A stretch of 64,000 bases of DNA from Rhineura floridana (GCF_030035675.1 NC_084487.1:89724486-89788485), one strand, 5' to 3'; shown: positions 34,739-46,008, numbered from the stretch's first letter. Translations and numbers: made by a program. The notes: a model not told the origin generated them from the sequence alone.

Positions 34739-35189
34739 CCAGTATAACCAGTAGTCCAGTAGCGTGTTAACTTGCCTATTAGTGCCAGCCGCCGACCGAA
34801 ATAATAGACCATCAGCCAAGTCTTCAAGAAGAAAAAACTTTACTGTTGCTTTTGGCAGTTTTCACACTGTGCTCCGTCTCTTTCTCTCCAACCAACTCTA
34901 TAACGCTTTCCTATTACCCCCACACCTCTGTGTGCTCACTCAAGCCTCTTATTGCTGCTTCTTTTATCCGTTGCAGCTGCAGCCTGACCTTGGGCGTTTC
35001 TGCCAAGTGCTGCTAATTAACGGCTTCACTCTTCCCTTAACTCCTACTGTCCTGTCTGGAAATGGCTGTGTTGCCCACCTAAGCCTGACAATTAATACAT
35101 TGCCAGAATATCATTGCGATAGTGGAAGCCAGTCTACTGTAAATCTGGCCCGAGAACTAGCCTGGGCGGAGAATAATTTATGATTAGGA
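34739..35189. other. About 450-bp non-coding insert within the LINE ORF1
   Basis: Coding-like sequence stops at about 34738 and resumes at about 35190, while the stretch between is pyrimidine-rich and non-coding. Its borders could not be fixed because no target duplication was visible. On the minus strand it has a weak promoter-like look, so a solo LTR is one possibility, but this is a guess. Confidence 0.3.
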
Positions 35190-36517
35190 ACAACAACAAC
35201 CTTCCAGGAGGATAATCAATCTGCTCAAAATAAACCTCTCCAAACACAACCCTCCGAAGCCCCCGAACTCAGGGAAAAAATGAGTAAAGATATGACTGAC
35301 ATCAGCCAGACAAAATTGGACATGGAATTGGAAAAGGGATCAACAGATGTGAATATAGATAATGCAGAGCAAGATGAGGTCTGGTCTTATTGGATGGCGA
35401 TGATCTAAACCGAATTTTACATTTTTTAGCAAAATCTAATCAACTTTTAACTACTTTAGCCGAAGCTGTCATAAATCTGGATTTAAATCAAGTGGAGAAG
35501 TCAGCAGGCCCTCCTTTAACCTTGGTTATTGATCAAAATGTGCAGCCAAAGTGGGTTTCTGTAAGGGCAAATAAGCAATATAAAGCTAAGACACAGAGGT
35601 CTAGATCTTACACTACTAATGCGATTAAGAAGTCTAAGAACATCAAAAATTTAAAAAGACATGGTAATTGTAAAATGAATTTTAAAAACCTTTTTAAATT
35701 ACTTGAGGCCTCACAGACTCAGGATAAGAAGATGGTACAAAAAAAGGCCTCTTATCAAGAGCAAAAGCAGACGGCCGAGGATAAACCGATACAAGATCTC
35801 TTGGAGATTTCTCCCCACCGACCACAAACTGAGATCATAATGCAGAATCAGGCTTTGGATCAACCAAGATCCTTGGACAATATTACCCGTAGAAACTAAG
35901 TCACCTTCGAGATGGAAGAGAAATATGCAGTGGTCAATAGTTTTAAACCGCCTTAAGTTGGCGGTAGCTAATTATCCAAAACCGATAGGATATGCTTCTC
36001 AAGAAGATCGTAAGATACATGTTCAACAGATGATAGATTCCATTATTCCGGGTATTGTTAATCTGGATGATATAATGCATATAGAATATCTATTTTACAA
36101 TTATATTAATGTTCGTGCCATAATATCCTTTATAGATATAGAGAAAGCTAAATTGTTGTTTGCAAATAAAGACCTGCTTTCAACCCACGGCCTTTTAATA
36201 ACAAGAGTCTTCGAGAATTTAGCGTCCCCACAATTGTTTTTTTTTATCATTAATTTTTATTCAAATTTTCAAAGACAAAAAACAAAACAAAACAAAAATA
36301 AACAATAAAATAAAATGTTGACTTCCGATTTGTCGCAGATCAGTTATATGTCTACAATATATAACAATCCTGTCTCTAAAATTATATTATAAAATCACTT
36401 TCCTCCAGTAGTTATCTTAATTAATCATCAAATCTCATAAACATTACTTTATTCTTTCCACAAAAAGTCAAAGAGATGTTTCAATTCCTTGAGAGATATA
36501 TCTTTCAATTTTTCTCC

Positions 36518-36886
36518 AAATAAACATGTCGCTTAATCCATCTGATTCAAATCTGTTAGGTCCAATAATTTCAATAGCCATTCTTCCATTATCTATATTA
36601 ATTCCATCTTCCATCTTCAATAATCCTGTTAAGTCCAGTAATTTCAGTAATTCTTCCATTATCAGTATCCCATAATAATCTTGTTGTCATAGCCATAGTC
36701 CAAATAAACATATCGATTAATCCATCTCGTCAAATCTATTAGGTCCAATAATTTCCATAACCATTCTTCCATTATCAATATTAATTCCATCTTCCATCTT
36801 CAATAGTCCAGTTAAATCCAGTAGTTTCAGTATCCATTCATCCATTATCAGTATCCCATGATGATCTTGCTGTCATAGACATAGTC
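36518..36886 (-). repeat. 184-bp tandem duplication covering the L1-derivative ORF1 end
   Basis: Two units, starting at 36518 and 36702, share AAATAAACAT, gtccaataatttc, tattaattccatcttccatc and cattatcagtatcccat. Both encode on the minus strand a version of the protein end DYVYDSKIIMGY (the inner one the real end, the outer one DYGYDNKIIMGY), each followed by TGA. Confidence 0.85.
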
Positions 36887-37483
36887 ATATAATAAGAGTC
36901 TGATGGGAATTTCTTTTATCACAAATATTTCCTTGCCATCAATTCTGAATATGTTGCTGAAATATTGTTGTAAAGTCATATCTCTGTTCTTTTTTACAAA
37001 ATGCACTGGCTCATCTCTTAAGAGTTTTTCCATTGTCACATATCTGTAGTTAATTCCATAGATTTTTTCTATGTCAAGCTCCATCACATCATTCCAGTCA
37101 AGAAAATTATATATAAAATTGATAACTTTATCACTAATATCTTCATTAATTTCTTCAGAGACAACGTTGAATTCCAAACAGTAAACTTTATTTCTAACAT
37201 CCGTAAACTCCAGATCTTTTTCCAATTCCACATTTGTTCCAGTCTCCAGGTTTTGTATCTTCCCTTTAATTTTTCTTTTCTCATCTCTAATCCCATCAAA
37301 CTCCTCTCTCACAGAATCCCCTATTTCTTTAAACTCCTGCGTCATTTTGCTAAATTCAATTTTCATCTCCTGTCTACCCTGTCTCAGGGTTTGTTTTGTT
37401 ATCTCAATCTCACTCATTATTTTCTGAAACATAATATCTTCCATGGTCTCAGTCACTTTCCTGGTTACCATTCTTAAAACCAC
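36848..37483 (-). CDS. L1 ORF1 protein of the HAL1-like element (211 aa)
   Basis: An intact open frame encoding a nucleic-acid chaperone-type L1 ORF1p. Residues about 20-80 are heptad-like and charged (coiled coil), about 85-150 form an RRM-like part (NKVYCLEFNVVSEEINEDIS), and the rest is the CTD (RDMTLQQYFSN, FVIKEIPIRLLLYDYVYD). It is shorter than mammalian ORF1p (about 340 aa). It belongs to a mobile element and not to the host. Confidence 0.8.
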   Translation of the reverse strand: MVLRMVTRKVTETMEDIMFQKIMSEIEITKQTLRQGRQEMKIEFSKMTQEFKEIGDSVREEFDGIRDEKRKIKGKIQNLETGTNVELEKDLEFTDVRNKVYCLEFNVVSEEINEDISDKVINFIYNFLDWNDVMELDIEKIYGINYRYVTMEKLLRDEPVHFVKKNRDMTLQQYFSNIFRIDGKEIFVIKEIPIRLLLYDYVYDSKIIMGY

Positions 37484-38990
37484 AAAAACAAAAAATTATT
37501 TCAGCCACAGTTGGGTTAATATTCCAGGCTTGCTGACATCAGTGTAGACAGTACAGCCTGCCTTATCTCTTATATGTTCAGGAAAACAAAACAAATTTAG
37601 TTCCCAGCTTCAAACAGTTAGTGGCGTCGTGAACAAGCAGATTTGTCAAAATGAAATAGACCAAAAAAAAAAATAGTCCCAGATATATAATACTCCGAAG
37701 TTCATAAATCAAATTTATTTTTTTCCCTCCTCGAAACAGCGATCCCTCTTCCGTTAGTATTTTAGAATGCACTTCCAGGCCAGCTTTTTGCAATAAAAAC
37801 AAAGATAAGCTTTTTCGATTTCTTTCCTCCTTGATTTCGTGAGTAAAAGAGAAAAGTTAAAACTCACCCAGAAGTTCTTTATAGCTGATTCATTGACAAA
37901 TCTCTTTTTGCTGCAACAATTTAAACCAAGTGGGAAAAAAAACAGAAAGAAGGATGCTTGCCTGTTAAGGTCCGTTTTTCTTTGAAGAAAAGATAAACGT
38001 GTCGCCTAATCAGTAAGAGCTTGATGGAAGTCCGTCCGCATTGCTGGCTGAACTTTCTCTCATAAATTAATGAAATCCAGTCCTCCCAACAAAAACAGGC
38101 TTTGTGGTTAATCTCTACGTTTCCCCCTGCCCGGGAGAAAATCTTTACCAGTCAAAAAGAACGTTCTGACTGATTTTAGAACTGAAAAAGCTTCTTCTGA
38201 GACGAGAACTCGTCTCAAAAAGCAAGCACAGGCAAAGCCATCCTTCCCGGAAGTCGCGTCCCCACAATTGTTAACTCTGCCTATTGAAGCTGAAGTAATA
38301 GAACTCCTGATAAATCGGGAAAATAATTTGGACAACAATTTTATTGATTTAGAACCGGATGTAGATCCTCCGCAAATTCGAGATATGGCGTCGCAGGCCC
38401 TGAAAAATCGGGATACAGCACAGTTACTAGAGCCACCTCCTGTATCAATGAAGAAAGAGGAGGAAAAGGAACAACTTATAGAAGAGGAACAGAACTTACT
38501 CGATACATTCTTTGCTCTACCTACAGAGGCACAAAAAGACATCTTGATAAGACTCCATAACCTAACGGTTTCATTAGAAAGGAAGATGGCGACCTGCAGG
38601 GAGATAGGTGATGAATGTAATGTCAGATCAACTCAAATTGTAGCAGAAATTAATCTGCTAGCTCCAGATATGTCTCAAAAAACCCCAAAGAAGAACTCGG
38701 TCTCAATTATCCCTAAGACCGGACTTTCGGACTGCACAACTGCAAGGTGGACAACTATGAGATGGCTTGAACCTAATGAAGAAGGTTCTCCGCAGAAACC
38801 TAGTAGCATTATGAATCATCCATTTAAGAATTTGCATCTGAAGAACTCAAACGTAAGCAGGAATGATCCACTGCTAGATAAAATTGATTGCTGGGAGACA
38901 GAACCTGGCTCGACGTATATACCATCAATCTGCCAGGATCTATTACCACAGCAAGCGTCCTCTCCTTGACAAAGAGTTAAGCAAACTAAT

Positions 38991-39770
38991 TCACATCTTT
39001 TGTTGTTATCATGGAATATTGCAGGCTGGAGAAATAAAGTAGTTGACCCAACATTTATGAACTATCTTAAAAAATACGGTATCATTTTTCTACAAGAGAC
39101 CTGGTTAAGAGGAGAGCTGAGTCTAAATGGATTTATTGCTCACTCTTTGGACGCTATACCTAGTAACAAAGGGGGTCGAGCTAAGGGTGGTCTAAGCACA
39201 CTTATTTCCACCAAAATTCGTGCTACAATTACTAACCTGGATCCTCTCGCAGAGCTTGCAAATTCTGTAATTGTTAGATTTCCCTGGGCGACTCTACTAC
39301 TTATTAATGTTTACTTCCCCCCATATCATCAAAAAAAACCAAATAAAGCCAGCACAAAAAGGCTGGAGGAATATCTAATAAGATTGACAGAGTATCATCC
39401 TGAAGCGCTGGTAATATTGGCGGGAGATTTTAATGCAAGAGTTGGCCCAAGTGATGAAGCTCTTTATTCGAGATTCCATATGTTCACACCTAAAGGAGAC
39501 AGTCCTACTATTATTCCAACTAGATGTTCAAAGGACAAAGGCATTAATTATGCCGGTTTGCAATTTATGCAGCTCTTTACTAGTATGAATCTAATTTTGG
39601 TAAATGGGCGAGTAAAAGGGGACGCCACTGGAGAATTTACCTACCTATCGAGCTGAGGAGGATCAACAATTGATTTTTTCATTGTATCTCAGGAATTGTT
39701 CCAAGCGGTGTCCTCATGTTCAGTTGCGGAACGACCGGAGAGTGATCATCTCCCCTTGATTCTTACTTTG
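38991..39770 (+). pseudogene. APE-like endonuclease domain of the Vingi/Ingi-like LINE
   Basis: Motifs in order: WNIAGW (about 39012), QETWL (the catalytic Glu, about 39092), LAGDFNARVG (about 39416), the STIDFFIV block (about 39663) and SDHLPL (about 39740). The first part is open to a TGA at 39654, just before GGSTIDF. No ATG starts it; it follows ORF1 in the same frame after one TGA. Confidence 0.75.
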
Positions 39771-40063
39771 GAGTGTGGCAATCAATGTGTATATACGGAT
39801 CAAGAGCCAACCATTGAAGCAGATCTGGAAATACAACCATCGTGCATTAAATGGCTTCCCAAAACAGAAAAGAATCTAAAAGATATGTTAAACTCCAGCC
39901 AATGCTGCTCTCTTCGAAAATTTATACTTGATGCGACCTCAGTAGAAACGGCGTTTTGGGCTTTTCAACAACTGACTATTGCCCTTCAAAACGTATTATT
40001 TATTAAATATAGAAATAAGACATGGAATAGAGCCTCTAAATCCAAACCTTGGTTTGATATTGA

Positions 40064-42949
40064 ATGTATAGAGGCAAAAAAAATCTAATAACAGCATATA
40101 AGAAATATAAATTCAATAGTTCACGGACTATACTCCTGGAATATCTGGAATTGAAGAAAAGGTACAAAATCCTAATCGCCCGGAAAAAGAAAGTCGCATT
40201 AAAAGAGAATTGGCAACACTTGCTAAAAGCTTCCAGATCAAAGGATTCCTCTATGTTCTGGAAATTGGTTGCTCAAGGATGGCCTGTAGCCCCTTCTAAT
40301 TCTACTTGCCATATTACAACTACTACCTGGGAGAACTTCTTCACAAAAATTTACGCACAAGACCAGGTTCACAAATCACCATGTAACCTGAATATGAGTG
40401 ATATACCAGAGTGGTTACCTGTATCTGTTATGGAAATTGTTAATCTCATAACTAGAATGAAATGGAATAAAGCCCCAGGCCTGGACAATATACCGGCAGA
40501 AGTTTTTAAAGCAAATCTAGACTGGTGGGCTCCAGTATTAGCAGCGTTATTCACAAGGATAGATCAATGTATGCAATTCCCGCCAGATTGGGGTCTTGCA
40601 ATAATAGTCCCTATATATAAAAAAGGTTCAAGATACAATCCGTCGAATTATAGACCTATCAGTCTACTTAATACCATTAGTAAATAATATGCTAGTCATC
40701 TATATGACAAACTGAAAGACTGGTCTGAACAAGGTAATATCATGGCAGAAGAACAGGCTGGCTTTAGACCTGATCGATCCACTATAGATCATGCTATTGT
40801 CTTACAGCATTTGGTGAATAAGTACACTGCTTATTATTATTTATTATTATTATCTTTATTTATACCCCGCCATTTTTCCAAAACTGGAACTCATGGCGGC
40901 TTCCAGATAAAAAACACATATAATTAAAAGCATACAAAGTCTACATTAAAATAAGATTAAACCATTTCCAATATTAAAACCATACACACATACAGCTAAA
41001 AGAATTCAGACTAGTTTAAAAATGTTATAATAGACATTAGCAATGCAGCACCCTTCACGCCCTATCCTTAGCCTTCAATTCCAAAGGCTTGTTGGAATAG
41101 GAAGGTCTTTGCTTGTCGGCGGAAGGACTGCAAAGAGGGGGTCATTCTTACCTCCCTAGGAAGGGAATTCCAAAGCCTAGGGGCAGCCACCGAGAAGGCC
41201 CTCTCACGCGTCCCCACTAGTCGTACTTGAGAAGATGTGGGCATTGAGAGAAGGGCCTCTCCTGAGAATCTCAGGGCCCGGGCAGGCTCATACAGGGAGA
41301 TACGGTCTGATAAATAGCCTGGACCTAAGCTGTATAGGGCTTTATAGGTCAGCACCAGCACTTTGAATTGTGTCCGGAAACAGACTGGCAACCAGTGGAG
41401 CTTTTTTAACAGGGGGGTAGTACGGTCCCTGTAACCAGCCCCAGCTAACATTCTGGCTGCAGCACGTTGTACCAACTGAAGTTTCCGAACAGTCTTCAGA
41501 GGCAGCCCCATGTAGAGCGCGTTACAGTAATCTAAACGGGATGTAACTAAGGCATGTGTCACCGTGGCCAGATCAGATGGTTATAGGGGAGGGGCCTTAT
41601 ATGTGGCTTTCATTGATCTTAGGACAGCTTTTGATTCAATCTCCAGGGAGCGGTTATGGGAGAAGCTAGAGGCCAAAGATATAGATAAGCGTCTAATAAG
41701 CTTAATACGTGGTTTATATGCAAATACCTGCCTACGAGTTAGATGTAGCAACGTAGGGCATTTAACAAGATCTGTACCCACCTATAAGAGGGTTAAACAG
41801 GGTTGTATATTGCCCCCTCTCGTGTTTAACCTCTATATTAATTCTCTTGTGGACAGTTTACAGCAGGTTTGTTCTCATTCGCCTAGAATAACGGAAAGGC
41901 CTGTATCAATCCTTATGTATGCGGATGATATAGCCTTGATATCGCGTTCTTGTATTGGCTTGAGACACCTATTAATAGCACTTACAAATTACTGTAATAT
42001 TGAGTCCCTACTAATTAATCATGATAAGACGAAAGTCTTGGTGTTTACTAATAAAAGATCTAAACATCTATGGAGGATAAACAACTACCCAATTGAACAA
42101 GTGGAATCCTTTAGATACTTAGGACTGATATTTCATAGAAAGGGCTCTTGGGGTTCCAAAGTAAAGGCAGCTGTGAGTAATGCCCAAAGAACTATGAAGG
42201 TGCTCCTTTTCTTCTACTATAATAGAGGAGGGCAATATCTTCCGGCAGCCATACAAGTCTTTGTGTCAAAGATCATTCCACAGCTATTGTATGGGGCTCA
42301 GCCTAGCACTTACGAGAACTACTCTCCTTTGGAAATAATTCAAAATAGTTTTCTTCTATCTGTACTGGCCGTTCCCCGCTGTGTCCCCACTTATATCCTT
42401 CGTTTAGAAGTCGGACTCCCTACTATAGAAGCTCGGGTCTGGACTTGCAGAATTAAGGCATGGCTGAAATTGATTTTTGCACCTGTGGGTCTGGCCCCAT
42501 ATGTCCTAATGGATGCCTTCCTATCTAAGTGGAAGAAGATAATTGATACTAAAATATTAAGTCTTGGGTTCTCCTTGTCCGAGATTCTTAAATTGGGCTA
42601 TGTAAAAGCTGAAAAGAGTATCCTTCAACGGATTCGAGATGTAGATCTACAAGGCCACTTATTATTAATCAAAAAATGTAGGTACAATCCAAGACTGTTT
42701 ATATCGGCCACATATTTAAACACACTGACTGTATTTAAATACCGAAGAGCATTTACATGGGTTAGGTTTAATGTCCTGCCCTCGGCACTTTTAGAGGGCA
42801 GATACAAAAAAATACCCTATAAAGGAGAGACTTTGCCCATGTGGCGGAGGAACAGTAGAATCGGTAGAACATGTGTTATTACACTGCCCTTTCTATCGAG
42901 ACCTCAGACTTCATTTAATTACTCCAATACTACAAACTCTTCCTGGTAG
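40064..42949 (+). pseudogene. Reverse transcriptase region of the Vingi/Ingi-like LINE, split by L2
   Basis: The finger and palm part (40064-40830) and the catalytic part (41581-42949, 461-codon open frame) are separated by an inserted L2. Read across the insertion site the frame is continuous (KYTAY joined to RGGALYVAFIDLRTAFDSI). YADD is intact. A frameshift near 42840 moves the C-terminal CCHC-like end into another frame (to about 43068). Confidence 0.8.
40835..41580 (-). mobile_element. L2 LINE, 5'-truncated insertion within the LINE RT gene
   Basis: The minus-strand frame 41562-41068 encodes the L2 RT end (SRLDYCNALYMGLPLKTVRK, LHWLPVCFRTQFKVLVLTYK, FSVAAPRLWNSLPREVRMTP) through to FLFQQAFGIEG, open over 164 codons. 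The 3' tail is at 40835-40870 (TTATTATT, then taccccgcc). A short TTAT lies on each side (40831-40834, 41581-41584). It is one of the best preserved L2 copies in the window. Confidence 0.88.
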
Positions 42950-43225
42950 AAATGAAGCCTTTTATGTAAATTATCTTTTGTCTGATCAGACCCCGCAGAT
43001 AACAACTAAGGTTGCTAGTTTTTGTTTTGCTGCTACTCAACATAGAAGATCTAAGACAGCTGTACGCTAGAGATAATCCTAGTTTAGGTTTTACTGAAGT
43101 TTTAAATTCAAAATTGTCTAACCATTTTTACTGTGTTTGAATAATTTTATTGACTTATATGTGTACTTTTTGGTCTATGACCGCAATAAACATTATTGAT
43201 TGATAGATTGATTGATTGCAGAGGG

Positions 43226-43439
43226 CTCCCCCCCCCCAAAATCACTCAGTTTGGGTTTCCCCTTCTGCCATGCCTTCTCACCATCTGGGCTGCCTCCACT
43301 CCATGGCTCACTGCAATACTTCTTTTCTGTACTTTCCCTGTAGCAGCTGCATCTTCTCTTTCACTCTCTCTCACACATTGAAAGAGAAGTGACTCCCAGA
43401 GAAGCAGTCCACGGAGCTGGATGACATGGACTGCACGAA
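43226..43439. other. Intergenic sequence after the long LINE
   Basis: Begins with a C-run at 43227-43237. Nothing else was recognised. Confidence 0.4.
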
Positions 43440-44340
43440 ACTAGGCTGGAAGTTACATGACGCCTGAGGGTTCTCCACTGCAGTTTTAGGGCATTAAAGC
43501 ACTTTGAATTGAGTTCAAAAACAGATCAGCAAAAATATACAGTAGGGTCCTGCCTTACGCAATTAGACTAAAGCCCCACTCATACGGCGCTTGTTCTGCT
43601 TTTACGGCGGTTTTTGGGCGCCACACACCATTCTATTCAATGAGTTCCGCCTTTTGGCGGTTTTAGCTTTTTGGCGGGAGTCTGGAACGTAACCCACCGT
43701 ATGAGTGGGGCCCTACTGTAATTGTTACATCTTGTTTAAGTTTCTGAACTCTTTTCAGAGATAGACCCATGTAGAGAGAGGTGCAGTAAACCATTCTCCA
43801 TGTAATTAAGGTATGTGTGGCTATGGTCATTTTCACTCTTTCCACAAAAGGCATCTGGCACATCAGCCTAAGCGGGACAAAAACACTCCTGGCCACACCT
43901 GTCATCTGAGAATCCAGATCAAAGCTGGGATTAGGAGCACTTCCAAATGTGATTTTTCAGAGTGTAAACCCATCCAACTCAACCCTATTACTGGATTAGA
44001 TTTATTAATTATTAATGACATTTATTAATGTTTGGATTAAGCTTTAACTTGTTCACCCTATCCTGTCCATTACTGACCCAGTACACTAATTCAGCAATTC
44101 TGTGGCCTCCCAGGACTGAGATGGAAATGAGGGAGATTGCCAAGTATCATCAGCGTATTGATGGCATCAAAGTCGGGAAGACGCCTCTCTCCGCAGTTTC
44201 ATTTGGAACCTAAAGAGAATGAATGCCATAAGCAAGCAACCACAGCACTGAGCAAAAATCCCACCTTCTTCTGAAAGGACTGTGCCACATGCTCAAACGT
44301 CTTTTCCAAAAACAGACTGGCAATAATTATCCAACATGAG
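43440..44340 (-). mobile_element. Old L2 LINE fragment, interrupted by a pogo/Tigger-like MITE
   Basis: Minus-strand L2 text is visible in decayed form: agcactttgaattgag near 43500; then, after the MITE, agtttctgaactcttttcag, ccatgtagagagaggtgcag and taattaaggtatgtgtgg, matching the younger copies at 2118-2585 and 41068-41562. Further on, tgccaagtatcatcagcgta corresponds to the RT region. The frame is gone. Confidence 0.65.
43540..43718. mobile_element. pogo/Tigger-like MITE, copy C
   Basis: Ends CAGTAGGGTCC and GAGTGGGGCCCTACTG with TA on both sides (43538-43539, 43719-43720). It lies inside the old L2 copy, so it arrived later. Confidence 0.82.
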
Positions 44341-45154
44341 AAATTCAAAAAGGGGTTAACAGCTTCCTTTGAGCTTGTTAGTATTGCATCCTCACATTTA
44401 AGAAAATGTTTGTAACTTTCTCAACTTACTATTTATCAATACAGTTTCATCATGTGCTTCCTCAAAATGACAAGGTGAAAAATGTATAAGATTATCACGT
44501 GGCTTTGTGTTAAATTTACACTTGGTCAATTAGGACACAAGTTGGAAACACCTTAGTAATTCCCAAAAGCTGGAGGAAGGGGGAACAGTGGAAAGGAGGG
44601 GTGAGGTAAAGTTGAAATGAAGCACAAAGGTATTCTGGAACAAGTATGGTGGATTATCCCTCTTGCTTATCCACTTTTAGCTTCTATTTTCATATGTAAA
44701 TAAAACGCTGTGGACTAAAACATGGAGCAGTTTTATACACTAATGGGAGATTCAGCCTTCTCTTAAACAGGCATGTACCACATAGCCAGCCTCTTTCTGA
44801 AACAGGCAAGTTCCAAAAACAGCTTATGTGTAGCAAGGGTCTTGTGTTGAAAGAAGACCAAACATTCCACGGGGGGGGGTGTTCAAGCCCTTGACAGAGC
44901 TCATATAAAACAGCTCTTTAGATCCTGCCCCTGACCAGTATATAGAAGTATGAACCTTTCCATTTCCCCACCCCCTTTTATTGCAGCAGGATAAGTTAAT
45001 GTTGAATGCATATTTTCCCAGGACAAGAGAACATGCAGGCACAAGTTAAGTGTCTACTTTTCCTCTCATCCTAAGTGATGTAAGACCAAGATAGCATTCC
45101 AGTTAACAAATACTCTCACATTGCATGGATGAATAATCTGCTGTTAGGTACTTA
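44341..45154. other. Intergenic sequence, nothing recognised
   Basis: Unique-looking sequence with a G-run at 44871-44879. No gene or repeat could be supported. Confidence 0.5.
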
Positions 45155-45260
45155 AACATAAGAATAGCCTGCTGGATCAGGCCAATGGCCCATCTAGTCC
45201 AGCAATCTCACATTGAGTTCTTTGTGACTTTCAGGTGGATGCTATCGGTACCCAGCAATT
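45155..45260 (-). mobile_element. CR1 LINE 3' end fragment
   Basis: Starts with acataagaatagcctgctgg and tcaggccaatggcccatcta, the reverse complement of the CR1-type 3' end. Confidence 0.72.
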
Positions 45261-45289
45261 TGTCAGTTTTTACTGTCTGTTAGAACTTA

Positions 45290-45780
45290 ATCTTTTGTCA
45301 CCACTATTTGCCTGAGTTCCTCAAGAATCCATTCCTGCAAAAGTTAGTTCAGGCACAAGGATCTGCCCTTTATTCTCTCATGTGAAGACAGATGCAAAGA
45401 ATTCATTCAGCTTCTCTGCAATCTTCTTATCCTGCTTTAGCACACCTTCGATTCCCTTGTCATCCAAGGGTTCAACTGCCTCCCTAGACGATCTCCTGCT
45501 TTGAATGTTTTTAAAGAATTTTTTGTTATCAGTTTTTATGTTTTTACAAATATTCTCCTCTAAGTCTTTTTTAGTATCCTTTATTGTCTACTTTCATTTC
45601 TTTTGCCAAAACTTGTATTCCTTTTTATTCTCATTTGGACCAAATTTCCATATTTTGAAGGAAGTCACCTTGCCTCTAACAGCTTATTTCCTGCTCGACA
45701 ACCATGCTATCATCCACTTGGCCCTGGTGATACCTTTCCTAACCAGCTGAACTTCCAATAGTATGTTTTTCAACAGCTCC
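45290..45780 (-). mobile_element. CR1 LINE fragment, region upstream of RT
   Basis: The minus strand gives the CR1 linker and start of RT: NIKTDNKKFFKNIQSRRSSR, EAVEPLDDKGI and IAEKLNEFFASVFT, with a few stops. This part of CR1 lies N-terminal to the fragments found elsewhere in the window. Confidence 0.78.
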
Positions 45781-45801
45781 CAAGAGTTTTGGAGTGAAGT
45801 G

Positions 45802-46008
45802 TATTGGATTGTGAAAAACCAACCCAGATTGTGTTTGCATTTTTATAAATTTGTAGGGCAGTACAATATCTCAGAGAGGAGGTCAGGTCTCCTGCTCCCC
45901 TGGTGCATTCATTATAGATGCCCAATTTCCCTGCTTTTTGAAGTTTGATAGAAATATCTGTTGGCTATAGGTACATTCTTAAACCTCAAGTTTTTTTTGC
46001 CTATTAGT
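45802..46008. repeat. Unknown 205-bp repeat, copy 1
   Basis: Closely matches 52075-52283 (gggcagtacaatatctcaga, gtcaggtctcctgctcccct, tataggtacattcttaaacc). I see no inverted ends and no coding capacity. It may be part of a larger unrecognised element. Confidence 0.7.

Larger units (their letters stand above)
36239..38255 (-). mobile_element. ORF1-only L1 derivative (HAL1-like), complete insertion with 17-bp duplication
   Basis: The insert is flanked by a perfect 17-bp duplication GCGTCCCCACAATTGTT (36222-36238, 38256-38272). On the minus strand it runs from a 5' UTR (acttccgggaaggatggctt, with 38255 as the 5' end) through one open frame (37483-36848) to an A/T-rich 3' end. The 211-residue product is an L1 ORF1 protein: an N-terminal coiled-coil-like part (EITKQTLRQGRQEMKIEFSK) and a CTD with VHFVKKNRDMTLQQYFSN and IDGKEIFVIKEIPIRLLLYD. 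There is no ORF2, so it must use L1 enzymes from elsewhere. The last codons and following sequence are duplicated (36518-36886). The perfect flanks suggest a recent insertion. Confidence 0.88.
34478..38969 (+). pseudogene. ORF1-like region of the Vingi/Ingi-like LINE
   Basis: Coding-like pieces in shifting frames: 34478-34738 (MEFKETDTWQLSDMVLTRKN start), about 35190-35410 (QEDNQSAQNKPLQTQPSEAP), 35390-35899 (LNRILHFLAKSNQLLTTLAE), 35925-36238 and 38268-38969 (LTLPIEAEVIELLINRENNL to LLPQQASSP). The sequence is Lys/Glu/Gln-rich and shows no CCHC finger or RRM that I recognise. Two insertions lie within it. Its last TGA (38967-38969) is in the same frame as the endonuclease that follows. Function is unknown beyond a presumed RNA-binding role. 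Confidence 0.55.
34022..43215 (+). mobile_element. APE-type non-LTR retrotransposon, Vingi/Ingi-like, near full length
   Basis: The element is bounded by a perfect 10-bp duplication TTGCAGAGGG (34012-34021 and 43216-43225) and has a TTGA-type tail. It starts with GGCCAAGATGGC. An ORF1-like region (34478-38969) is followed by an APE endonuclease (38991-39770: LLLSWNIAGW, FLQETWL, LAGDFNARVG, SDHLPL) and a reverse transcriptase (40064-42949: NKAPGLDNIPAEVF, NYRPISLLNT, VAFIDLRTAFDSI, VKQGCILPPLVFNLYIN, YADD at 41918). The C-terminal end has CGGGTVESVEHVLLHCPFYR, a zinc-knuckle-like stretch. Several stops (for example TGA at 39654, TAA at 40685) and frameshifts (A-run near 40077; near 42840) make it inactive. 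The family is inferred from domain order; I/Ingi/Vingi is my best guess. Three later insertions split it. Confidence 0.8.

Noticed and set aside
34739-35189. Considered as a solo LTR within the LINE ORF1.
   Set aside because: Neither TG/CA ends nor a matching target duplication could be fixed, so only an unassigned insert is reported.
35390-36308. Two Lys-rich open frames considered as a host nuclear protein.
   Set aside because: They lie between the 5' end and endonuclease of a LINE in the same orientation and are broken by frame changes, so they belong to the element.
38108-38542. A 144-codon Ser/Cys-rich open frame on the minus strand.
   Set aside because: It is antisense to LINE ORF1 and runs across an insertion border; low-complexity composition explains it.
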